Part shown: positions 19,090 to 27,000 of the stretch, piece by piece | Layout: the number at the start of each line of letters is the position of its first letter | How positions within the stretch are numbered: position 1 is the first letter of the stretch | Assembly: GCA_029834535.1 (NCBI GenBank) | Contig: JAQMWT010000371.1 | Coordinates: 1 to 35,679, forward strand | Length of the DNA stretch: 35,679 nucleotides | Direction of reading: 5' to 3' | Source of the DNA: Chrysophaeum taylorii | Taxonomy: Eukaryota; Sar; Pelagophyceae; Pelagomonadales; Pelagomonadaceae | Position numbers and translations under genes: made by a program | Notes under the pieces: generated by a model | Database searches by the model: none | What the model was told of the DNA's origin: nothing | The model's input: the letters and a program-made list of their open reading frames with translations, nothing else

Positions 19090-20780
19090 GCCAAGCGCTG
19101 AAGCCCGGAGAAGCCTTCGTCGCCACCGCGCCAAGCGTGGAGCACCGCGTCGTCGCCGGAACCTGCTCGACACATGACCGCTCCGACCCAACCGCGGCCG
19201 CGGTGGCCATGTCGTCGATGGACGACACGCCGATGTCGATCATCCCAGGTCAAGAGCTCGCACGGGGGGAAATCGTCAACTGCCAAGAAGAAGTTCAGGT
19301 GACAACCCCATTGCCAAGCGCCGACCCGGGAAACTCACACGAAAGCGAGCACGAGGGCACGGCCTCCTTCACGGTCTCGGTCACCAGTTATCCAACTCCA
19401 GACCCCGGAGAACCAGACGGCCAAGCCTTTCGAACGTCTTCCATCGAGCCGCGCCTGCAAGCCCCGCAGGCGCAGCCGCAAGAACCGCCGAAGTCCCGGA
19501 CCGCCGACCAAGCGATCATCGACAAACACCAGGCGCTCTCCTGGATCCCGGAGAACGTAACGCCCGTCGTGATGTTCTTCGGCGGGATTGAAGGGGGCAC
19601 GCAGGGTATCTACCGGAGCAATGAGTGGTTCCGAACCGCGTACAAGGTCGTGCTCGTCATCGATGCATCCGACACCGCCAAAGAAGTCCACGAGAGAAAC
19701 TTTCCAGGGGTACCTGTCGTCCGGCACACCCTCGGCGGTCGGTACGACAGGGTCCTTTCTCTGGTCAAAGGTTACCTGCATGAAAGCCTATGGCCCACGG
19801 CACTTTTCGTAGGTACACCCCCATGCGTAGACTCCGACTTGTGCAACCTTACGGCCCGCGACGCCGGGAAAGGAGTCTCCGCGACCAATTGGACCATCAA
19901 GCTCTTCCAGCTTTCCGGAGTCGGACGATGGATCATCGAGCAGGAACCTTCAATCCGCTCGAAAATCACGTTGCGGCAAGGTTTCATCACCGTCGTCGAC
20001 CTATGGACGACGACGCCGGACCTCATGAGTACCCGTCGGCGCATGATCATCACGAGCTGGCCTCTTCAGCTCATCCGACGTCCCAAAACGTGCGGCACTA
20101 TTCAAGATACCTTCGCCGCCAAACTCGGACTCGACCCTGCGCAGCCTCTCATCCAGCGCAACAACTTTGGATGCACGCGAGAGGCCACGGCACCGATATA
20201 CACCATCACGCGGAACGGGGTGCGAACAGGACCCACGCCTTCGGACACCAAAGCGCTCAGACTAGAGATGCTCGCGGAGGCTCTCACAACGCCGAGCGAT
20301 CTCGCATGGGGTAACCTCACAGTCACGGACCGAATGAAGCATCTAGCGGCCGCGATACCCCCGTCTTCCATGGCGTACATAGTCCTCGACGCCCACAGCG
20401 CGCTGCCGCCCACGCTCCGCAACATCGAAATCGCGCGCCCGAACGTAGTCGGACCCACCGACGAACCCTCCGAAACATACATCAGCGAGCGCGCCCCCTC
20501 AAACCGCACCCGAGCCCCGGAGCGCCCTTGCGAACGTTTCGACTCGCGTACTTCACAGGGTGCCGAACCGCGACCTCCAGGACAAAGCGAAATGGCAACC
20601 GCCGGACCTCCCTTTGACCCCTCCGAAGCCCGCTGCATCAGGGACGATGCACTCATCTTCCCAAGAGGGTACCCGCGCGAGCAAAAACGACGCAACCTCG
20701 AAAGGCGAACCAAGGGACGAAAAACCAACCAAGAAACCAACTGGCGACAAGACCAAAGAGCCCGTCCGGTTCAAGTATGA
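18840..20780 (+). CDS. C5-cytosine methyltransferase-like domain of element 1 (between protease and RT)
   Basis: Open for 646 codons, with meaningful sequence from about 19000. The first part (19060-19290) is a beta-rich spacer of the kind that follows protease in Ty3/gypsy polyproteins, ending IIPGQELARGEIV. From about 19540 the class I methyltransferase order appears: motif I FFGGIEGG (19576-19599) followed by VVLVIDAS and NFPGVPVV; motif IV TPPC with the candidate nucleophile Cys at 19824-19826; motif VI position IIEQEPS (19935-19950), Gln replacing the Asn of ENV; motif VIII STRRRM (about 20031); a recognition-like region with TITRNGVRTGP (about 20200); and motif X position AAAIPPSSM (about 20349). 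Element 3 keeps the same series. It would methylate cytosine in DNA if active. The Gln variant could alter or abolish that. Confidence 0.72.
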   Translation: MRFPRASAGAESESRWQESSATPAHGRGSTLAASSASVGRHHLSRGPIYAEQRHEKSAPEIRAFATGSQRIDPGRTHNIPIKLSQALKPGEAFVATAPSVEHRVVAGTCSTHDRSDPTAAAVAMSSMDDTPMSIIPGQELARGEIVNCQEEVQVTTPLPSADPGNSHESEHEGTASFTVSVTSYPTPDPGEPDGQAFRTSSIEPRLQAPQAQPQEPPKSRTADQAIIDKHQALSWIPENVTPVVMFFGGIEGGTQGIYRSNEWFRTAYKVVLVIDASDTAKEVHERNFPGVPVVRHTLGGRYDRVLSLVKGYLHESLWPTALFVGTPPCVDSDLCNLTARDAGKGVSATNWTIKLFQLSGVGRWIIEQEPSIRSKITLRQGFITVVDLWTTTPDLMSTRRRMIITSWPLQLIRRPKTCGTIQDTFAAKLGLDPAQPLIQRNNFGCTREATAPIYTITRNGVRTGPTPSDTKALRLEMLAEALTTPSDLAWGNLTVTDRMKHLAAAIPPSSMAYIVLDAHSALPPTLRNIEIARPNVVGPTDEPSETYISERAPSNRTRAPERPCERFDSRTSQGAEPRPPGQSEMATAGPPFDPSEARCIRDDALIFPRGYPREQKRRNLERRTKGRKTNQETNWRQDQRARPVQV

Positions 20781-22302
20781 GGAACGGTTTGACGTACCAT
20801 GGAAAAACGCACCACGGGACGAAGACGGCGCGCCGCTACCGCAACAGCCCAACCATCTGAAAGAGAACGAGGCCATAATCGACAAGAACCCCACAAAAGA
20901 AGAAGTGGACAAGGTAGTCGACGAGCTAGGCATCCCGAAAAACTCACACTTGGACGAGGATGCCAAACTCATGTTGGCGCACTGCGTCCGATATTCTTGG
21001 GCCTCCTTCGATCCCATTATGATGACCGTGGACCCTCGACCGGTGTCCCTCCGATTCAAAGACGCGAACCCAAAGCCCATCGAGACGTCACCGTACCGCC
21101 TCGCTCCAGCCAAGATCGAATATCTTCGCAAGCAGATTTCCGAATGGCGCCGAGACGGAGTCGTAAGACCCGCCAACTCCCCTCGGGAGTTCCCGATCTT
21201 CATGCTTCCGAAGAAAGGGGCAGAGCTCGGGACATCTAACGCTCTCCGCGCGGCCGTCGACTTACGTCCGCTCAACGATCAGTTGGTTGCAGACAGAGGG
21301 CCGAACCAGCCGCAAGAGGACACCATAGAGTTCCGGGCCGGCCGAAAGCACAGGACGCCGAGACCATACCACGCCCAAGCGAACCCCGCGGAGCAAGTCA
21401 ATCGACTCCTCAAGGCGATCCTCCGGGCCCGCCGCCTCAAGAGTCGCAGCATCAACGACTGGCCGGCCCTCGCCCGGTACGTGTCGTTTTGCTACAACCG
21501 AAAGTTCATACCCGGCACGCAAATCTCGCCATTCATGTTGCGCCTGAACCGGAAGCCGATGTTGTCCACGGACTTCACCTTGTTGGTTCGGCCTGACCCC
21601 GTTTTGCCGCGACCACGAGCCGACGCGTTATTGAAAGTCAAGCAGAGCTTCCAGTATTACTCGAAAGTAGTCGCCGAAGCACAGGATCATGCCAAGATGA
21701 CGCAGAAACTCGCTTACGACGCCAAGCACGCGGATGTCGAATACAATGTCAATTCGCACGTATTACTGTACATTCCGCAGTCCCAAAACAAGTTGCGACC
21801 GGAGTGGCACGGCCCCTTTCTCGTCACCGAGCGCCTCTCACCCGCCTCGTACAAGATCCGATCGGTTTACGGAGCCGCCGATGAGCGAATCGTATCGGTC
21901 CAGCAGATCACCCCAGTGTCGATGCCTCCCACCCTCGATGCCACGATCCGTCGTCCGAGTCCCGGGTTCCGCGACGAGTACGAGCGCGGCAAGTTCGTCA
22001 TCTTCCGAATCCCGTCGGCCCGAGACCCCGATTGGCGCAAGAAGCTCTACGTCGCCGAGGTTTTCGAGGATTATGATGACGTTCAAGACCGAGTCGCCCT
22101 CCATTTTTACTCCTACCTGGGCCCGCGCGACGACCCATCGGATTTCGACCCGACCTCACCGCTTAAAGGTCGCACGCTGAGCCCGGAATTCAAGACGGCA
22201 CTCGGTCGCAGCTTCACCCGCACCGAGAAATTAACACCTCAGTGCACCCCTTGCGTGACCGACTTCGCCCCGGACGAGATCGACGTCCTGGTTCCCCGGT
22301 AA
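20560..22302 (+). CDS. pol: RT start fused to integrase end (internally deleted Pol of element 1)
   Basis: An open frame of 580 codons. The first 130 residues are a hydrophilic linker with VPWKNAPRDEDG, which matches element 3. The RT thumb/fingers entry follows: SPYRLAPAKIEYLRKQI, GVVRPANSPREFPIFMLPKK and AVDLRPLND (21090-21280). RT then stops abruptly and the frame runs into ADRGPNQ (the second integrase Asp), NPAEQVNR (integrase Glu), RYVSFCYNRKFIPGTQISP, and the C-terminal HGPFLVTERLSPASYKI fold. A terminal module GKFVIFR...YVAEVFEDYD...LGPRDDP ends the protein (21980-22180). The RT catalytic YxDD, RNase H and the first integrase Asp are absent. Confidence 0.85.
   Translation: MPNRDLQDKAKWQPPDLPLTPPKPAASGTMHSSSQEGTRASKNDATSKGEPRDEKPTKKPTGDKTKEPVRFKYEERFDVPWKNAPRDEDGAPLPQQPNHLKENEAIIDKNPTKEEVDKVVDELGIPKNSHLDEDAKLMLAHCVRYSWASFDPIMMTVDPRPVSLRFKDANPKPIETSPYRLAPAKIEYLRKQISEWRRDGVVRPANSPREFPIFMLPKKGAELGTSNALRAAVDLRPLNDQLVADRGPNQPQEDTIEFRAGRKHRTPRPYHAQANPAEQVNRLLKAILRARRLKSRSINDWPALARYVSFCYNRKFIPGTQISPFMLRLNRKPMLSTDFTLLVRPDPVLPRPRADALLKVKQSFQYYSKVVAEAQDHAKMTQKLAYDAKHADVEYNVNSHVLLYIPQSQNKLRPEWHGPFLVTERLSPASYKIRSVYGAADERIVSVQQITPVSMPPTLDATIRRPSPGFRDEYERGKFVIFRIPSARDPDWRKKLYVAEVFEDYDDVQDRVALHFYSYLGPRDDPSDFDPTSPLKGRTLSPEFKTALGRSFTRTEKLTPQCTPCVTDFAPDEIDVLVPR
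21280..21300 (+). other. Deletion joint between RT and integrase
   Basis: Reading frame passes from RPLNDQLV (RT) to ADRGPNQ (integrase) with no stop or frame change. Element 2 shows what normally follows RT: RNase H and a full integrase. The missing segment removes most of RT, all of RNase H and the integrase N-terminal half. Confidence 0.8.
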
Positions 22303-22502
22303 AAGCTCCAGGGTAAATCAGTTCCTCCTCCGATCGTCCAGCGAGTCAAAGATATTCTCGCGCATAGCGCGCGCCAAGAACAAGAACAACTCCAAGCTCA
22401 ACAACGCGCTCATCAGACGCGCACTCAAGTCCCGTCCACCGACGGTCCGCGCCGAAACTCTCGTCAGTCGCACCACCGCCGTCGCTGAGGACAGCTCCTA
22501 TC
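22303..22502 (+). other. Non-coding 3' region of element 1
   Basis: About 200 bp between the Pol stop and the purine tract. I see no gene or clear signal in it. Confidence 0.5.
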
Positions 22503-22517
22503 AAAGCAGGGGAGTCC
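22503..22517 (+). promoter_or_regulatory. Polypurine tract of element 1
   Basis: AAAGCAGGGGAGTCC lies immediately before the 3' LTR, the expected place for the plus-strand primer. Confidence 0.7.
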
Positions 22518-22828
22518 TGTGGCGGTAACCCTTACACCGCCATCCTTACCCCTAGTTCTATCGAGTTCTCTACCCCACTTCCCGTTTACTGGACTCTACT
22601 TCAACCCCTGACGTACGTATTTGTAACGCCACCAGGCGTTTACTCCTTTCAAATCGACTAATCTCAACCATAAATCATTTCACGAGTCTTCGGATTGAAG
22701 CTCGTGGGCAGTATGAAGGTTGATCGACAGGACGGAAGCGCTCCTCAACCCGCTCGGCACCCTCGAGACGTCGAGTGCACAGTCGAAGCAGGGTAAGAAG
22801 TCGGCGCGCATAATCCTTTCCTGCCGCA
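22518..22828 (+). repeat. 3' LTR of element 1
   Basis: 311 bp, TGTGGCGGTAACCC to CTGCCGCA, followed by the target duplication GCCTC (22829-22833). Confidence 0.92.
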
Positions 22829-23111
22829 GCCTCCACTCCGAGATCTCCGAGGCACTGTACCCGATCAACGTTGCCGTCGGGGTCAAGGGCGGCCCCTCGC
22901 GCCTCATCTTTGGCGTCCGCACCCACGCGGAGCAGTGCCCCGACCAGGTCATCATCAAGGTGGACAAACGCAGCGCCTTCGACGAGCCCAAGCGCCGGAC
23001 CGTCGTGGACAAACTCGCAAACCACGCCAACGCTAAGCTGCGTGCCTTTGGCCACTTTATGTTCAAGCAATTACGGCCGGCATCCTGGGTGGCCCTCCAT
23101 GGCCCCACCGG
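22829..23111 (+). pseudogene. RING-reverse transcriptase gene, 3' part
   Basis: This continues the frame interrupted at 13733 once the element and one copy of GCCTC are taken out. It reads LHSEISEALYPINVAVG, then GVRTHAEQC and QVIIKVDKRSAFDE, which has the shape of RT motif A (D-x4-F) of non-LTR elements. LRPASWVALHGPTG follows before the sequence is cut at 23112 by the end of LTR element 2. The YxDD motif and the rest of RT are not found in the window, so the gene is doubly interrupted and dead here. Confidence 0.75.
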
Positions 23112-23443
23112 TGTAGTGGTTTTTCTCAGATACCCGCCCCTCTTGGCCAGGCCAGAGGCCTCAACAACCCTTTCTCCCAACCCGAACCGCGGGTGAAACC
23201 ACCACACGCCCGATCTCAGCGCAAACACCTCACGCCATCACGAAATCGGACAATCAAATGAGGGTAATAGCAAGAAGACAGCAAGAAAGCAATACAAATG
23301 CCTGGTACATTGGGCTCAGTGGAAGCGCAGGTGAGGATGTCAAGATGACACCCCCCCCATAATTGCAAGGTCAGTACCAGGGCAACAATCAGGGTAAGTC
23401 AGGTGGCAGGCAGGTAAGTGGGGGGATGGGCGTTACTGCCACA
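23112..23443 (-). repeat. 3' LTR of element 2
   Basis: Minus strand, 332 bp, beginning TGTGGCAGTAACGCCC at 23443 and ending CCACTACA at 23112. It aligns with 29642-29974 of element 3 in inverse orientation, including the CCACCTGACTTACCCTGATT segment. Confidence 0.82.
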
Positions 23444-23457
23444 GGAGCCCCCTACTT
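23444..23457 (-). promoter_or_regulatory. Polypurine tract of element 2
   Basis: On the minus strand AAGTAGGGGGCTCC directly precedes the LTR. Confidence 0.65.
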
Positions 23458-23585
23458 GAGATGAAGTCGTCCGACTTCAAGGGTGACGAAGGTCACGCTC
23501 ACGAATGGTACGATAAGCTCGGTCAGCTACATCAGCAGGAACTTTGTTGCTGTGGAGGCTGAAGTTACTGACGAGGACATCGATT

Positions 23586-24545
23586 TCATCCGCCCTTGTA
23601 TTCTGGTCTTAAGCGTCGCTCGGCCAGAGGCTTAGTAGGATCAAAAACACGAGGATCATCGCGCGGTCCCAAATCGGTATAGTAGTGAAGCGCAACTGTA
23701 TCATTGTCGTGGTCATATTCTTCATAGACTTCGGCAACGTAGATACGCTTCTTCCACGCGTTGGATCGTCCTTTAACCCTGAAAATCACGAACTTACCGT
23801 GCTCGAAACGGTCGCGGTCTGAAGGTAAATGCAGCGGGGCTGAAGAAGTGTCGATGGTTGGCACTTTCAAATGCTCAATCTGTTGTACAGATACTACAAC
23901 CGAATCAGCATCATCGTCGTTGGCGTCTTGAATTTCGCAAACGACGGGAGAGATCTTTCTGGTAACTATGTACGGCCCGCGCCAAATGGGCCGTAGCTTG
24001 TGGCGCGTCTTAAGCACGACACGCAGAACATAATCACCTGGGGGAAACTGGATGTCAATTTGGTGGGCATCATAGTTGAGTTTTTGGCTCTCCTGTGCTT
24101 TGCGGTGAGCTCGTGTAAAGAGTCGACTATAAAATTCAACCTTGTTCTTAAAGTCCATCAAAATCTGATGACGCGATTGCGGTAGATCACGCTGTTCACA
24201 CAAAAGATTGTAATCGGGTGGTAACAGGGGTTGCTTGCCAGTACGCATCATGGAAGGTGAAATCTTCGTTCCCGGAATGTACATCCTATTGTACATGAAT
24301 GCCACATATGGGAGGAAATTCGACCAATCTGGCTGACGCTGTTCATCAATCGCAGCTCGCAAGAAGGCTTTGATAAATCGGTTGACACGTTCAATGTGGT
24401 TACTCTGAGGGTGATACGGAAGGGTAGTACGATAACGTACGTTGAATTGACGAACAAACGTGCGAAATAACCTGTTCGCGAACTCATTTCTATTATCCGT
24501 GACTATGCACCGTGGGAGACATCCCTCAAGTAAAATCTTGTCCAC
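23586..24545 (-). CDS. pol: Integrase, catalytic second half and C-terminus (element 2)
   Basis: A 319-codon frame. CIVTDNRNEF holds the second catalytic Asp and HPQSNHIERVNR the Glu, followed by YVAFMYNRMYIPGTKISPSMM. A C-terminal SH3-like segment, PGDYVLRVVLKTRHKLRPIW then GPYIVTRKISPVVCEI, comes next. The protein ends in the module GKFVIFRVKG...YVAEVYEEYD...LGPRDDPRVFDP, closely matching the end of element 1's Pol. The annotated ATG is internal; a -1-type break near 24555 separates it from the upstream integrase part. Confidence 0.85.
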   Translation of the reverse strand: MDKILLEGCLPRCIVTDNRNEFANRLFRTFVRQFNVRYRTTLPYHPQSNHIERVNRFIKAFLRAAIDEQRQPDWSNFLPYVAFMYNRMYIPGTKISPSMMRTGKQPLLPPDYNLLCEQRDLPQSRHQILMDFKNKVEFYSRLFTRAHRKAQESQKLNYDAHQIDIQFPPGDYVLRVVLKTRHKLRPIWRGPYIVTRKISPVVCEIQDANDDDADSVVVSVQQIEHLKVPTIDTSSAPLHLPSDRDRFEHGKFVIFRVKGRSNAWKKRIYVAEVYEEYDHDNDTVALHYYTDLGPRDDPRVFDPTKPLAERRLRPEYKGG

Positions 24546-24875
24546 AACGCGTTCAAAATTGAATAATCATGTTTGGTGTTGATCAGAGCCGTTTTCGAGA
24601 AATGCGACGCTGCATCGCACATCGCGAGTATGTACGTGTACAGGTCAGCGCCTCGCAGAGGTCCAATCCGACCCATACCTAGGACATGGCAATCTTCGAC
24701 GCGACTCGGTTGACAGAGCAAGCCATGGCGCTTAGGCATGGTGGGTCGAATCTTCTGGCAAATAATGCAGGCATCGACGAACTCATTACTGACGATGAGA
24801 CGTTTGGCCGCCAATACCGTTCTAAGATTTGATTCGCTGTGGAGTCTCGTCCTACATGGGCTCCGAACAATCCTC
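24503..24875 (-). pseudogene. Integrase N-terminal half (element 2), frameshifted
   Basis: On the minus strand it shows an H-x-G zinc-binding start, FGAHVGRDSTANQILERYW, then in another frame ACIICQK (Cys pair), CHVLGMGRIGPL and YILAMCDAASHFSKTALI. Frame breaks near 24805 and 24555 show decay. Where family members normally have the first catalytic Asp (x-M-D-x2-GP), this copy has Gly (codon at 24671-24673). Confidence 0.65.
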
Positions 24876-25240
24876 AGTGATGCATGGCGATTACACGCTG
24901 TCGCAACGACTGATGGACCACAATAAGACGTTGAGAATCCGAATCATCGACCTTATACAACACGTTGTTATCAACTTCATACGGCACGGATGACTGCTCG
25001 TCTTGATCTTTCTGTTCAGAATCGAGATTTCGTCCGATGCGCTTGCATGTGTCATCTTCAGCTTGTTCTTTCGCTATCTCATCGAGAGTGATCTCATCCT
25101 CAGCTTGATCCGCAAAAGGAAGACGTTCGACGGAGTCAGCTGGCTCGTACTCGTACGAGAATTGAGGCGGTTGTGCGTTCTGTCGGTACTAACTGCTGCC
25201 ATAGCTGCGGTGGGTCCGCTGTCTGTCGGTATAGGCATCG
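24876..25240 (-). other. Decayed Pol spacer of element 2
   Basis: This interval lies between RNase H and integrase on the minus strand. I can read no continuous domain. It presumably holds the linker upstream of the integrase zinc finger, with frameshifts. Confidence 0.4.
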
Positions 25241-25579
25241 TCACCGAAGAAAAGGCGAAGCAAGCTGTGCCAGGTACATCGGTGGGGATATCTTGGAAAT
25301 CAGAAAAGCTTCATTGATCGGTTCCCCGTCTTCGTCTTTCTCGATCAACTTGTCGATAGGGTTGCGCGACAGACAATCCGGGATACGCATGCCAGGGGAA
25401 TTTCCATACTTGTATCCGAGCTCCCGGTCGAACGCAGCAAGCCGCATAGCCCATCGCGCTAACTGTCCAGTGGCGCATCCTCTTGCTTCACACGCACAAT
25501 TCAACACGTTGTTCCCGAGTCCATACGCCGGATTCCCGAACACATCATACGTATGGGGAGAGGCACCTTGACCAGCCAT
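25241..25579 (-). CDS. pol: RNase H C-terminal fragment (element 2)
   Basis: 112 codons on the minus strand. GQLARWAMRLAAFDRELGYK followed by GNSPGMRIPDCLSRNP matches the conserved end of Ty3/gypsy RNase H (A-R-W ... Y-K-x-G-x ... A-D-x-L-S-R-x-P). The frame is open upstream to about 25655, but that part may belong to the neighbouring element. The catalytic N-terminal part of RNase H is missing. Confidence 0.7.
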   Translation of the reverse strand: MAGQGASPHTYDVFGNPAYGLGNNVLNCACEARGCATGQLARWAMRLAAFDRELGYKYGNSPGMRIPDCLSRNPIDKLIEKDEDGEPINEAFLISKISPPMYLAQLASPFLR

Positions 25580-26188
25580 TTCATCGGTGTCAAACCGCTG
25601 TACTTGCAGGCCGCATGTCTCTCCCCAAAGGATATCAAAGAGTCAACTGGTTACGCATTATACCTTGTATTTCTGGTCGTCCCGCAATTCCGCAAAGGTC
25701 TACAGGTTATCGCGACATCTCAGCTCAAAGCTCTGAATGTACAAGCAACAGACCCTCCATTGCCACACGATCCATACCTGCATGAACTAATGAGCACGTC
25801 GACAGCTGATCCCCACGATTACAAGACGCTCCTAGGAAAAACCGCGATAGTTCTCGCCAATCGCCAAACCAATGGCCTGTTGTCCCTAACACAGTTGAAA
25901 TTACTGTTCTCTATATATGTTATCAGCACATGGGACACCGAGACTCCTGTCTTGTCTCGATCCTGCCGTCTCATCCGAAACAAACCTTCCGCGCTGTGGT
26001 TAGTTTTCACACCGGAACATGCCTGCCTGTCACTCAAGGATGAACTCGCACACATCACGCAGCATGTCGCAAAGACACGCTCGCAATCTCACATGCTAGA
26101 TTTTGCTAAGCTACAGCATCACTCCATCTTCTTATCGGGCCTCATTCGCCTCCCGCGTACTGTCGTCCAATGTGCATTAACTACCTGA
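25553..26188 (+). CDS. Unrecognised ORF upstream of the methyltransferase
   Basis: About 200 codons in the same frame as the methyltransferase, separated from it by a single TGA (26186-26188). The first codons up to about 25600 may belong to element 2. The composition looks like real coding sequence (for example YALYLVFLVVPQFRKG, then LSLTQLKLLFSIYV), but I recognise no domain. It could be the N-terminal extension of the methyltransferase polyprotein. Confidence 0.4.
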   Translation: MGRGTLTSHFIGVKPLYLQAACLSPKDIKESTGYALYLVFLVVPQFRKGLQVIATSQLKALNVQATDPPLPHDPYLHELMSTSTADPHDYKTLLGKTAIVLANRQTNGLLSLTQLKLLFSIYVISTWDTETPVLSRSCRLIRNKPSALWLVFTPEHACLSLKDELAHITQHVAKTRSQSHMLDFAKLQHHSIFLSGLIRLPRTVVQCALTT

Positions 26189-26200
26189 GCGGATCTATTT

Positions 26201-27000
26201 GTGCAAGCACAACCCCCTCCGCTAAAAACAGCTATTATTGCAGGTGGACTTCACCAAGAAGGCTCTATTTCTTTTCGCAAACGCTTCGACCGTCGTATTA
26301 CTGTCGTGGTCACCTGTGAAATTCACCCCATTATGCGCGCTCGCGCGCAACAACTCTTCCCACACGCTCAGCATTATGCAGATCTCAGAAAGCTCAATGC
26401 CGCTCTGCAGGCCGGCAAAATTCGACTACCCCATTTCGACTTAGCGGCTTTCACACTGCCATGTCAACATTTGAGTGTCATGAAAGAATATGACGGCAAC
26501 GCCACTCCGGTGACCGCCGACGTTTTTGTCACAGAACAAATCCGCTTTGTTCGCTGCACGCTCCCGACCTACGCCGCTGTCGAGAACGTTCCTCCCAAAC
26601 CCCGAACTCATCACGAGTACACCCAACTCGCCAAATGCTATCAGCGCTTAGGCTACTTCCGACACTCCGGTGTCTACAATGCCTCCGCTTTTGGTGACGT
26701 CATCAGCAAGACCCGCTATCTCGCTGTCTATGCCCGGCACCCGCTCACCGAGTACAACCTCGAGAAAAACGCTTCTCCTTGGTTAACATCTCCTCCGAGC
26801 ATGGTCCCCCTTCTGGACCCCAGCAACACTATCCCCGACGATCTCTGGATCGCCAACCCCACCCTTCGTGGCACCGTGCCCCGCTCCACCTTGACCTACT
26901 ACCAACACAAGGCCATTTTCCCTACGCGCCCGCCAACGCCTCTAAACTGCCGATTTCCGAAAATGCCCGCATCTGCCAAATGCTCGCACGCTCCACCTAG
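26201..27000 (+). pseudogene. C5-cytosine methyltransferase, motifs I-VIII (copia-like element)
   Basis: It reads AIIAGGLHQEGSISF (motif I) and VVTCEIHPIMR (acidic end of strand 2). TLPCQHLS (motif IV) holds the PCQ nucleophile Cys, near 26461. AAVENVPP (motif VI) has an intact ENV, near 26578. NASAFGDVISKTRYLAVYA (motif VIII) lies near 26680-26735. This is the classical order of DNA cytosine methyltransferases. The frame then slips near 26930: the continuation PYAPANASKLPIS is in the next phase and meets a TAG at 26998-27000. So this copy cannot make the full enzyme. It differs from the EQEPS type in elements 1 and 3. Confidence 0.75.

Larger units (their letters stand above)
13734..22828 (+). 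mobile_element. LTR element 1, complete Ty3/gypsy-like retrotransposon with methyltransferase domain
   Basis: A 9095-bp element with two 311-bp LTRs, a 5-bp target duplication, a primer-site region and a purine tract. The coding order is Gag, protease, C5-methyltransferase-like domain, RT start fused to integrase end. Four overlapping frames are used. The RT palm, RNase H and the N-terminal half of integrase are missing through an in-frame deletion, so this copy is not autonomous. About 13 of 311 LTR positions differ (about 4%), so the insertion is not very recent. Confidence 0.9.
23112..25600 (-). mobile_element. LTR element 2, 5'-truncated Ty3/gypsy-like (minus strand)
   Basis: On the minus strand it holds, in order, the RNase H end, integrase, a polypurine tract and the 3' LTR. 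Its LTR resembles that of element 3 (TGTGGCAGTAA start, 332 versus 333 bp), so both are one family. The upstream part is lost at about 25580-25650, where a plus-strand element begins. The exact joint is uncertain. Confidence 0.8.

Noticed and set aside
20799..21239. 146-codon plus-strand ORF overlapping the RT start
   Set aside because: It is out of phase with the clear RT motifs in the 20560-22302 frame and has no domain.
25003..25571. Plus-strand ORFs opposite RNase H and integrase of element 2
   Set aside because: The minus strand carries the recognisable RNase H end; the plus frames are shadows.
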